From positions 1 through 64,000 of the forward strand of contig OZ255627.1 in the NCBI GenBank assembly GCA_965276765.1: a DNA stretch of 64,000 nucleotides, written 5' to 3'. The notes beneath the pieces were generated by a model. That model searched no databases, was not told where the DNA came from, and was given only the letters and a program-made list of their open reading frames with translations. Numbering within the stretch: the stretch's first letter is position 1; each line of letters starts with the position of its first letter. The stretch is from G965276765 sp965276765. GTDB taxonomy: Bacteria > Actinomycetota > Acidimicrobiia > Acidimicrobiales > Palsa-688. This document shows positions 57,759 through 64,000 of the stretch, in pieces. Position numbers and translations under genes: made by a program.

Positions 57759-58697
57759 GTGAGCGACGACTTCACCGCACCTGAGCAGACCCTCGATCCG
57801 ACCGTCTCGTCGGGCGGCACTGGCGGTGGAGAGGCGCCGACGAGCGTCGTTCCTCGGCCGACGGTCGGACGATCGACGCAGAACACCACCGCCGGTGTCG
57901 GCCCGCCGGCCGAGCAGGCCAAGACCGACCTCGACGCCGTCTTCGAGGTGAAGAACATGAAGTTCTTCTACGGTGCCTTCCGCGCCCTCGACGACGTCAC
58001 GATGGACATCTACCGCCATCAGATCACCGCCCTCATCGGGCCGTCCGGATGCGGCAAGACCACGTTCTTGCGCTGCTTCAACCGGATGAACGATCTGATA
58101 TCGGGTACCCGCGTCGAGGGGTCCATCCGCTACGACGGCCGTGACCTCTACGACTCGTCGGTCAAGCCGATCGAGCTGCGCCGGCGCGTCGGGATGGTCT
58201 TCCAGAAGGCCAACCCTTTCCCCAAGTCCATATTCGAGAACGTGGCCTTTACCCCGAAGGCAAACGGCGTCAAGCGAGGCGAGATCGCCGACCTGGTCGA
58301 GTCGTCGCTGCGGTCGGCGGCGCTGTGGGACGAGGTCAAGGACAAGCTCAAGGACAGCGCCTTCACCCTTTCGGGCGGTCAGCAGCAGCGGCTCTGCATC
58401 GCCAGGGCCATCGCCGTCAAGCCGGATGTGATCCTGATGGACGAGCCGTGCTCGGCCCTCGATCCGATCGCGACGGTCCGCATCGAGGAGCTGCTCACGG
58501 ACCTGAAGGCCGACTACACGATCGTGATCGTCACCCACAACATGCAGCAGGCCGGCCGGGTCTCGGACCGCACCGCGTTCTTCACGGCCGATCCCAAGGG
58601 CGGCGGCCAGCTCGTCGAGATCGACGCCACCGACAAGATCTTCACCGACCCGGGCGACCGGCGCACCGAGGACTACGTCACCGGCCGCTTCGGCTAG
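57759..58697 (+). CDS. pstB: Phosphate ABC transporter ATP-binding protein
   Basis: A 312-aa PstB, the ATPase of the high-affinity phosphate importer. Walker A GPSGCGKTTFLR, Q-loop FQKANPFPKSIFENVAF, signature LSGGQQQRLCIARAIA, Walker B VILMDEPCSALDPI and switch VTHNMQQAGRVSD are all present. About 55 residues of Thr/Ser/Gly-rich extension precede the domain, longer than in E. coli. GTG at 57759. It stands alone on the plus strand and is convergent with the pstS-pstC-pstA operon. Confidence 0.95.
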   Translation: MSDDFTAPEQTLDPTVSSGGTGGGEAPTSVVPRPTVGRSTQNTTAGVGPPAEQAKTDLDAVFEVKNMKFFYGAFRALDDVTMDIYRHQITALIGPSGCGKTTFLRCFNRMNDLISGTRVEGSIRYDGRDLYDSSVKPIELRRRVGMVFQKANPFPKSIFENVAFTPKANGVKRGEIADLVESSLRSAALWDEVKDKLKDSAFTLSGGQQQRLCIARAIAVKPDVILMDEPCSALDPIATVRIEELLTDLKADYTIVIVTHNMQQAGRVSDRTAFFTADPKGGGQLVEIDATDKIFTDPGDRRTEDYVTGRFG

Positions 58698-58737
58698 GAC
58701 CGCTCGCGGGTGGGCGCTCCGGGCCCGCTGCTCGCGT

Positions 58738-59607
58738 TTACAGCGACATCCGGGCCGTCTTGCGCCGGAACCGGCCCGAGATGATCCGGCCCGCCAGGAT
58801 CAGGATGAAGAGGATCACGAGGGTGACGAAGGCGGCGGCGTTGGCCTGGGCGTGGGCCGCAGAACCGGGCAGGAGGATGTCGGTGTAGGTGACGTAGGTC
58901 AGGTACCCAATGGGGTTGTGAAACAGCATGGTCCCGGGGTGCGCCAGGCTCAGCACCGGCGCCGAGGGGGAGAAGTTGGCGGTGAACAACAGTGGGGCCG
59001 TCTCGCCGGTCGAGATGGCGAGGGCCACGATCAGACCGCTCACGATGCCGGGGACGGCCGTCGGCAGAAGGATCCTCGACACCATCCTCGCCTTGGTGAG
59101 CCCAAGACCGGCCGACGCCTCGCGCAGCGTCGTTGGAACCTGCCTGAGGGCGACCTCGGTCGTCTTGACGATGTAGGGCACCACGAGCGTCGAAAGGGCG
59201 AGGAGGGCGGGTAGGAGCGAGTACCCCCAGTGAAGCCCGACCACGAGACTGACGTACCCGATGTAGCCGAGCACGATGGAGGGGATGCCGGCGAGGATCT
59301 CGGAGAGGAAGCGCAGCACCTGTCCCACTCGGCCGGTGGAGAACTCGGCCAGGTAGATGCCGGCGCTGACGCCGACGACGCCGGCGATGCTCAGGACGCC
59401 AAGGAGGAGGACGAGGGTGCCCTGAATGGCGTTCTTGAGCCCGCCGGCCGTGCCGTTCATGTCCTTGGTCAACAGGTCGAGGCCGATGGCAGGGAAGGCC
59501 TGACGGACGACGCTCACAACCACACTGACCGTCGGCGCGGCGATGAGGAGGAAGGCCAGGATGCACAGGCCCCAGAAGATGCGGTCGCGGAGGCGGCGGC
59601 GTCCCAT
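58738..59607 (-). CDS. pstA: Phosphate ABC transporter permease PstA
   Basis: A 289-aa permease with six membrane helices (IFWGLCILAFLLIAAPTVSVVVSVV, VLLLGVLSIAGVVGVSAGIYLAEF, and others). The EAA loop is TTLREASAGLGLTKARMVSRILLPTAVPGI, and ISTGETAPLLFTA is the PstA block. The ATG at 59607 overlaps the pstC stop by 1 nt (TGATG). It completes the channel with PstC and works with PstB from the plus-strand gene 40 bp away, tail to tail. Confidence 0.95.
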   Translation of the reverse strand: MGRRRLRDRIFWGLCILAFLLIAAPTVSVVVSVVRQAFPAIGLDLLTKDMNGTAGGLKNAIQGTLVLLLGVLSIAGVVGVSAGIYLAEFSTGRVGQVLRFLSEILAGIPSIVLGYIGYVSLVVGLHWGYSLLPALLALSTLVVPYIVKTTEVALRQVPTTLREASAGLGLTKARMVSRILLPTAVPGIVSGLIVALAISTGETAPLLFTANFSPSAPVLSLAHPGTMLFHNPIGYLTYVTYTDILLPGSAAHAQANAAAFVTLVILFILILAGRIISGRFRRKTARMSL

Positions 59608-60692
59608 CAGATGCCCCTCCCGACCGGGAGGCCGGGTCCGGCCAGCCGGCTCGTGATGATGCGGCCGACGAAGTTGGTGATCAGCGTGATGGCGAGGAGG
59701 ACGAGGCCGACCTCGGCCAGGGCGTTGACGGCGAGGGGAGACGTCAGGGCGGAGTCGAGGATCGCGCCGATCGAGGCGGCCATGGTGGCGAAGGTGTCGA
59801 AGATGCTGTGGGGAAAGCTGGTCAAGGACACTCCGCTGATGATGAGCACGGCGATGGTCTCGCCGAGCGCTCGGGCCCAGCCCAGAATGGCGGCGGCGAC
59901 GATGCCGGTCCTGACGAACGGCAGGGTCACGAGCCTGACGGTCTCCGACGGGGTCAACCCGAGGGCGATGGCGCCCTCCTTGCTCAGGTCGGGCACCGAC
60001 CTGATGAGCTCCCTCGTGGTGGAGGCGATGATCGGGATGATCATGGCGGCGAGCACGAGCGAAGCGGTGAGGACGCCCTGCATCGGGTTGATCGCTCCTC
60101 GCAGCCAGGGGATGTGCAGATCGGCGATCCACCGGTAGAGGTTGCCGGAGACGAAGGGACCGAAGGTCAGGTAGCCCCACAGCCCAAAGACCACGCTCGG
60201 GATCCCGGCCAGCAACTCGAGGAAGATGCCGAGGCCGCTCTGCAGCCTGCGGGGCAGCCGCTCGACGAGCAGGATGGCGCCCCCGACGGCGATGGGGAGC
60301 GCCACCGCCAGGGCGATGAGCGAGGACACCAGCGTCCCGTACAGCATGACGAGCACACCGAAATGGGCTCCAGCCGGCGCCTTGTAGCCGTGGTGATCGA
60401 TGAGCGGGCCGGCGCTGTAGGACTGGCCGATGCTGAAACCCTTGGTGGTGAAGAAGCTCCACCCGTTGAACACGATAGACGGATAGGCCTCCTTGACCAT
60501 CTCGTAGGCAAGGAAGACCAGGGCGGCGGCCGGAAGGACGGCAGCGACACCGAGCACGGCCCGCACGAGGTTGTCGAGGGGTGTGAGCTCGGCCCGGTTG
60601 CGGGCCCGGGCCGACATCGCCTTGCGGGGCTTGGCCCGCTTGTCAGGCTTGTCCGGCGGGGGTTCTTGCGGTGCTTCGATCGTGGCGGCCAC
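59607..60692 (-). CDS. pstC: Phosphate ABC transporter permease PstC
   Basis: A 361-aa permease. An Lys/Pro-rich N-terminus precedes six helices (LGVAAVLPAAALVFLAYEMV, LVSSLIALAVALPIAVGGAILLVE, GLWGYLTFGPFV, TASLVLAAMIIPIIAST, and others). The EAA loop is LSKEGAIALGLTPSETVRLVTLPFVRTGI, and ARALGETIAVLIISG is a PstC signature. GTG at 60692 has GAGGAGCC upstream. A strong hairpin separates it from pstS and may lower its level relative to the binding protein. Confidence 0.95.
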   Translation of the reverse strand: MAATIEAPQEPPPDKPDKRAKPRKAMSARARNRAELTPLDNLVRAVLGVAAVLPAAALVFLAYEMVKEAYPSIVFNGWSFFTTKGFSIGQSYSAGPLIDHHGYKAPAGAHFGVLVMLYGTLVSSLIALAVALPIAVGGAILLVERLPRRLQSGLGIFLELLAGIPSVVFGLWGYLTFGPFVSGNLYRWIADLHIPWLRGAINPMQGVLTASLVLAAMIIPIIASTTRELIRSVPDLSKEGAIALGLTPSETVRLVTLPFVRTGIVAAAILGWARALGETIAVLIISGVSLTSFPHSIFDTFATMAASIGAILDSALTSPLAVNALAEVGLVLLAITLITNFVGRIITSRLAGPGLPVGRGI

Positions 60693-60777
60693 GTAGGCTC
60701 CTCGGCGTTCGGTCGGGAGATCGTCCCCGACGCTGGCGCCCGGTGGGCGCCGGCGGGGACGTCAGAACCTAGACGGT

Positions 60778-60809
60778 CGCCCCGACCCCCTGCCGTGGGG
60801 GTCGGGGCG
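60778..60809 (-). terminator. Strong hairpin between pstS and pstC
   Basis: CGCCCCGACCCCC and GGGGGTCGGGGCG form a perfect 13-bp stem around the 6-nt loop TGCCGT, starting 14 nt after the pstS stop. A second small stem (GGCGCC/GGGCGCC) lies at about 60735-60750. No T-run follows, so it is more likely an attenuating or mRNA-stabilising element than a full terminator. Confidence 0.7.
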
Positions 60810-60822
60810 GCCGGGAGACGCA

Positions 60823-61956
60823 TTACTTGATGGCGGCGACGGCCGTCTTGGACTTGGCGGCGATGCTGCTCGGCAGCGCCTCGAAGTTGTCCGCCCTGAG
60901 GTTGGTCGGCGAACTCCCCTTGCTCGGGTCGATGACGTAGGTGAGGAAGGTCTGGATGGCCTTGGCCGTGGCCGAGCTCGACTGGCTGGTCTTCACGATG
61001 ATGTACTCGAAGTTCACGATCGGATACGAGTTGGCCCCCGCGGCGTAGATCAGCGAGGCGGCCAGGCTGGACGGGACCTTCGCCACCGACGCGGCGACGG
61101 CGGAGTTCACGGTCGTCGGATCGGACTGAAGGTACTTGCCCGCCTTGTTCTGCAGCTCGGCCTCACCGAGGCCGGCCTTCTTGGCGTCGGCCTCCGCACT
61201 GATGCCGATGTAGGCGATGCTGCCCTTCTTGCCCTGGGCCGCCTGGACCATGCCGGGGTTGCCGGTGGCCGATGCCGAGCCCGAGACCGACGGCCAGGTG
61301 ACCGTGGTGTTCTCACCGACGCTCTTGGCCCAGGCCGGCGTGGTTGACGACAGGAAGCTCGTGAAGAGGAACGTGTCGCCCGATGAGTCGGCCCTGTGGA
61401 TCGGGGAGATCTTCTCCGACGGGAGCTTCACCCCCGGGTTGAGCTTGGTGATGGCCGGGTCGTTCCACGAGGTGATCTTGCCCTCGTAGATCGAGGCCAG
61501 GACGGAACCCGTGAACTTGAGGTTCTTGATCCCCGGCAGGTTGTAGTTGACCGCCTGGGAGGAGACGACCACGGGGATGTTGGCAAGCCCCGGGTACTGC
61601 GACATGTCCGAAGGGCTGAGGTAGGCGTCGGAGCCACCGAAGCTCGTGTTGCCGGCGGCGGCGTCCGAGATCCCCTTGCCCGAACCGCCGGCGGCAGTGT
61701 TGACCGTGATGGTCGGGTTGGCCTTGTGGAACTGGGTCGCCACGGACTGCAGGAACGGGTACAGCAGGCTCGATCCCGACTCGGTGAGGGTCGTGCCCTT
61801 GCCACCGCCGCCGGTGCTGCCGCCGGTCGTCGTGGCGGTCGTGCCACCCCCGCTCGCCGCAGGCGCGGTCGTCGGCGATGTAGTCGATGAGCTGCTCCCG
61901 CAGGCGGCGAAGGCGAGAGTGCCGGCGATCAGGACAGCGGGGACGATGCGTTTCAA
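60823..61956 (-). CDS. pstS: Phosphate-binding lipoprotein PstS
   Basis: A 377-aa periplasmic-type phosphate-binding protein. The signal peptide ends in the lipobox LAFAAC (Cys19), then a Ser/Thr/Gly linker, then LTESGSSLLYPFLQSVATQF, TAAGGSGKGISDAAAG, FGGSDAYLSP and IHRADSSGDTFLFTSFL, which carry the phosphate-binding Ser, Asp and Arg contacts. TTG at 61956 has AGGAGG 7 nt upstream, a clear start. A PHO box lies 123 bp upstream. It is the first gene of pstS-pstC-pstA. Confidence 0.95.
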   Translation of the reverse strand: MKRIVPAVLIAGTLAFAACGSSSSTTSPTTAPAASGGGTTATTTGGSTGGGGKGTTLTESGSSLLYPFLQSVATQFHKANPTITVNTAAGGSGKGISDAAAGNTSFGGSDAYLSPSDMSQYPGLANIPVVVSSQAVNYNLPGIKNLKFTGSVLASIYEGKITSWNDPAITKLNPGVKLPSEKISPIHRADSSGDTFLFTSFLSSTTPAWAKSVGENTTVTWPSVSGSASATGNPGMVQAAQGKKGSIAYIGISAEADAKKAGLGEAELQNKAGKYLQSDPTTVNSAVAASVAKVPSSLAASLIYAAGANSYPIVNFEYIIVKTSQSSSATAKAIQTFLTYVIDPSKGSSPTNLRADNFEALPSSIAAKSKTAVAAIK

Positions 61957-62078
61957 GGAGATGCCTCCTGGTTGGGCTCGTGATGACGGGAGCTCTGGGC
62001 TTGCATGCGCCGGCGACCGGGTCGCCGCCGACCCTCCTGCCTGGGTGGCAGCCGTGGGTACGACGCGAACGTAGGGAC

Positions 62079-62100
62079 CACAAGTGAACGACAAGTGAAC
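62079..62100 (-). promoter_or_regulatory. PHO box before pstS
   Basis: On the minus strand GTTCACTTGTC and GTTCACTTGTG are adjacent 11-bp direct repeats, followed by a weaker GTCCCTACGTT. The spacing and GTTCA core match the site before pstB and the kinase gene, so both are probably bound by the response regulator at 55500. Confidence 0.8.
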
Positions 62101-62256
62101 GACGGCCGACCAAACGGGATACCGGGTCGGAACAGTCCGATCGGGCCGGCCGGGAGAGCGCGCGACACCTCGCGTCGGCGACGATCGGTGTGTCGTCGAC
62201 CCAGACGCCGGCGTCGAGGGCGGCGACGCCCGGGGGCGCCGGCCGGGCCGGGCCGC

Positions 62257-62712
62257 TCAGTGGGTCTTGCGGGCCTCGGGATTCATGGCCATGCGCCGGA
62301 TCTCGGCCGGCAGGTGCCCGGCGGCGACATCCTCGAGGCTGACGTGGTCGAGAACGGCTCGCAGGCTGGCCCGCAGGGCGAGCCAGACATCACCGAGGCT
62401 GGCGGCGGCGCCGTCGTAGTCCACGGCATCGGGGGGAAGTCCCCGCACGCTGGCCAAGGGACCGTCGGTCGCCCTGATGATGTCGGCGATGACTATCTCG
62501 GCGGCCGGGCGGGCCAACCAGTACCCACCGTCGGCACCCCGCCGGCTGGCCAGCAGACCGTGGTGGCGCAGCTCGGTCAAGATGCTCTCGAGGAACTTGG
62601 GCGGGATGCCCTGGATCTCGGCCAGGCGCTCCCCCTTTATCGGGCCCCCGCCGTCGGCGGCCAGCTCGACGAGGGCTCGCACCGCATAGTCGGCCTTGGC
62701 GGAAACCTGCAC
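62257..62712 (-). CDS. Rrf2-family transcriptional regulator
   Basis: A 151-aa Rrf2 protein. The winged helix is SAKADYAVRALVELAAD, GERLAEIQGIPPKFLESILTELRHHGLLASRRGADGGYWLARPAAEI, and the dimer helix carries LALRASLRAVLDHVSLEDVAAGHLP. The three Cys ligands of FeS-type members (IscR, NsrR, RsrR) are absent, since the protein contains no Cys, so it is not an FeS sensor. GTG at 62712. It lies 15 bp after the SixA-like gene in the same direction. Confidence 0.9.
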   Translation of the reverse strand: MQVSAKADYAVRALVELAADGGGPIKGERLAEIQGIPPKFLESILTELRHHGLLASRRGADGGYWLARPAAEIVIADIIRATDGPLASVRGLPPDAVDYDGAAASLGDVWLALRASLRAVLDHVSLEDVAAGHLPAEIRRMAMNPEARKTH

Positions 62713-62726
62713 GCGGAGTTCGGCCT

Positions 62727-63185
62727 TCAGGCCGGCGGCAGGTAGGCGGCCCGCACGAAACGGCCGGCGCGCCCGTCGAGGATCCACATGGATCCCTTGG
62801 CCTGCCGGGGCCGGTGCCCGAGGTCGATGCGGTCCTCGTCGGCCAGGGCGACGAGGACCTCGGGGATCACGTCGCCGTGGGTGCAGAGGGCGACCTTCTC
62901 GTCGGCGAGCGCCCGCACGAGCGCAAGGGCGGCAAGACCCGACCCCTCGGCCAGGTCCTCGACGGGCTCGACTCGCAGGCTCAGATGGCCGGCGAGGGGC
63001 TCGACGGTCTGGAGGCAGCGGATGTACGGGCTGGAAATGATCCGCTGCGGGGCGTAGCCATCCGCCATCTCGACGAGCCGGTCGGCCTGGCGGCCCCCCT
63101 TGGCGGTGAGAGGCCGGAGGCGGTCCTCTCCGTCCCAGTCCTTGCGGGCCCCGGCGTGGGCGTGACGGATCAGCAGCACGGACAC
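62727..63185 (-). CDS. SixA-like histidine phosphatase
   Basis: A 152-aa histidine-phosphatase-superfamily protein. LLIRHAHAGARKDW has the catalytic RHA(H) motif, DRLRPLTAKGGRQADRLVEMA is typical, SSPYIRCLQTVEPLA holds the second Arg and LCTHGDVIPEVL the second His. SixA dephosphorylates phospho-histidine on HPt proteins; related small enzymes act on sugars or nucleotides. GTG at 63185. Co-transcribed with the downstream Rrf2 gene. Confidence 0.88.
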   Translation of the reverse strand: MSVLLIRHAHAGARKDWDGEDRLRPLTAKGGRQADRLVEMADGYAPQRIISSPYIRCLQTVEPLAGHLSLRVEPVEDLAEGSGLAALALVRALADEKVALCTHGDVIPEVLVALADEDRIDLGHRPRQAKGSMWILDGRAGRFVRAAYLPPA

Positions 63186-63391
63186 GAGCGACAGTCTGCC
63201 AGGCTTTGCGGCGGCGCTCATCCGAGCCGTCGGGCCCGGCCGTGACCCGGCCCTGGCCGGCCGAGGGCGCCGGCCGAGGTCGGTCGTCGGGGCGGCCGTG
63301 GTCGGCCATGGTCGGCGCCGTGGGGCCGGGTCGATGGCGCCCTGACCTGGGCCACGCCACGGGGTCGGCCTCCATCCGAGACTCGTCGAGC

Positions 63392-63506
63392 CCACGCGGG
63401 CGCATTTTGACGACGGCCGGCGCCACGTGGGCGCAATTTGACGACACCGTCGTCGTCTCTTTGCGCCCGCGTGGCCAGCCACCGTCGTCGGTTTGCGCCC
63501 GCGTGG
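63392..63506. repeat. Inverted array of ACGCGGGCGCAAATTTGACGAC-like units
   Basis: Four about 25-bp units: two forward (63392-63416, 63423-63447) and two reverse (63449-63474, 63484-63506). The core is GGGCGCA(A/T)TTTGACGAC; the reverse form is GTCGTC...TTTGCGCCCGCGTGG. They could fold into a long stem. No ORF is convincing across 63186-63751. Confidence 0.7.
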
Positions 63507-63562
63507 CGGCACCGCTCGAGCCCACGAGCCTCGAGTCGGGAGCCCAGCCGGGACGGGCATCT

Positions 63563-63683
63563 GACGCGCGCGATCTCGGGGCGGATGGGCGGGACGCGCG
63601 CGCGATTTGCTGACACCGTCGTCCGCTTATCGCGCGCGCCTGGCCGGACGCCGTCCCGTAAGCGCGCGCGTGGCTGCGCTGCC
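63563..63683. repeat. Second inverted array, CGCGCGCGAT-type units
   Basis: Units GACGCGCGCGAT (63563), GACGCGCGCGCGATTTGCTGAC (63593), GCTTATCGCGCGCGCCTGG (reverse) and CGTAAGCGCGCGCGTGG (reverse) alternate in direction. The inner TTTGCTGACACCGTCGTC echoes TTTGACGACACCGTCGTC in the first array. Related units occur at 35295-35400. Confidence 0.65.
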
Positions 63684-63751
63684 CCCTCCTCACCAGGGCT
63701 TTTACCCGGTCGCGACGGGTTCGAAGGCCGGCGCAGGGGTAGCGTGTCGGT

Positions 63752-64000
63752 GTGGCCACCTCCGTCGGCACGAGCTCAGGACCGGCCACGAGCGGTCGTC
63801 GGCCGGCCCCGCCTCCGCCGCTCGGTGTGCTCAGACGGACGGTCAGAGAGGTCGGCCTGGCCATGATCACCGGCGGGGTGGTCGTGCTCGCCTTCGTGAC
63901 CTACCAGCTCTTCGGCACGACGCTCGCCGAGCAGCACGCCCAGAGCCAGCTACAGCAGCGTTTCAACGCGCAGGTCACGAAGGGGGGCCAAGCCGCCCCG
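63752..64000 (+). CDS. Sortase (class E-like), 5' part only
   Basis: The first 83 codons of a gene cut by the window end. A Ser/Pro-rich N-terminus (ATSVGTSSGPATSGRRPAPP) precedes a membrane helix in VREVGLAMITGGVVVLAFVTYQLFGTTL, then EQHAQSQLQQRFNAQV. This pattern is typical of class E actinobacterial sortases, but the catalytic Cys and Arg are outside the window. GTG at 63752 follows TAGCGT (63740-63745) by 6 nt, with no Shine-Dalgarno, so it is probably leaderless. Confidence 0.7.
   Translation, partial: MATSVGTSSGPATSGRRPAPPPPLGVLRRTVREVGLAMITGGVVVLAFVTYQLFGTTLAEQHAQSQLQQRFNAQVTKGGQAAP

Overview
The window is very GC-rich, gene-dense bacterial DNA. The gene set points to an actinobacterium: an UPF0182 membrane protein, a DUF2342 protein, a class E-type sortase start, trehalose-6-phosphate synthase, and a phosphate two-component pair beside pst genes. 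Many start codons have no Shine-Dalgarno and sit 6-8 nt after a TAnnnT-like hexamer, which suggests leaderless transcription. An Acidimicrobiia-like host is my inference; no rRNA is present to confirm it.

Region 1 (1-13 kb) is accessory DNA, mostly small oxidoreductases: three classical SDRs plus a fourth at 4108, an NmrA-like reductase, a zinc-free quinone reductase/alcohol dehydrogenase, a VOC protein and two NTF2-like proteins. Each small set has its own regulator (MarR, two TetR, one MmyB-like XRE). It also holds wreckage: a frameshifted AlkA-type glycosylase, an SDR tail, a methionine aminopeptidase tail, a DUF488 remnant, a lone degenerate resolvase domain and the N-terminus of a second NlpC/P60 gene. 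Several recognisable palindromic operators lie between divergent genes.

Region 2 (13-28.1 kb) is the core of an integrative conjugative element. A tightly overlapping minus-strand operon encodes a sigma-like regulator, a VirB2-like pilin, a VirB6-like protein, a PrgI-like protein, a VirB4 ATPase, a VirD4/TraG coupling protein, a replication-relaxation protein and a lytic transglycosylase/NlpC peptidase. An array of GGGGTA palindromes and a two-domain winged-helix gene lie upstream. A second, plus-strand operon holds two paralogous DNA methyltransferases, a 78-aa coupled ORF and a large serine recombinase. The last codons of the recombinase lie inside the 3' end of an initiator tRNA-fMet gene, which marks the right attachment site. 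The left end is not resolved in this window.

Region 3 (28.1-64 kb) looks like chromosome. It runs through an SDR without catalytic Tyr/Lys, a sedolisin, GNAT, a TetR/FAD-oxidoreductase divergon, MOSC and an acyltransferase. Next comes a minus-strand block (PDZ-Lon protease, large histidine kinase, DivIVA/Mu-F-like fusion, UPF0182, CPBP, peptide deformylase, OtsA), then moaE, a small membrane protein and mreB. A catalytically dead HtrA-like protein, an epimerase and a DUF2342 protein follow. Last is a phosphate regulon: response regulator, histidine kinase, pstB, and pstS-pstC-pstA, with PHO-box direct repeats before both halves. The window ends with Rrf2, a SixA-like phosphatase, a field of GC-rich inverted repeats and the start of a sortase gene.
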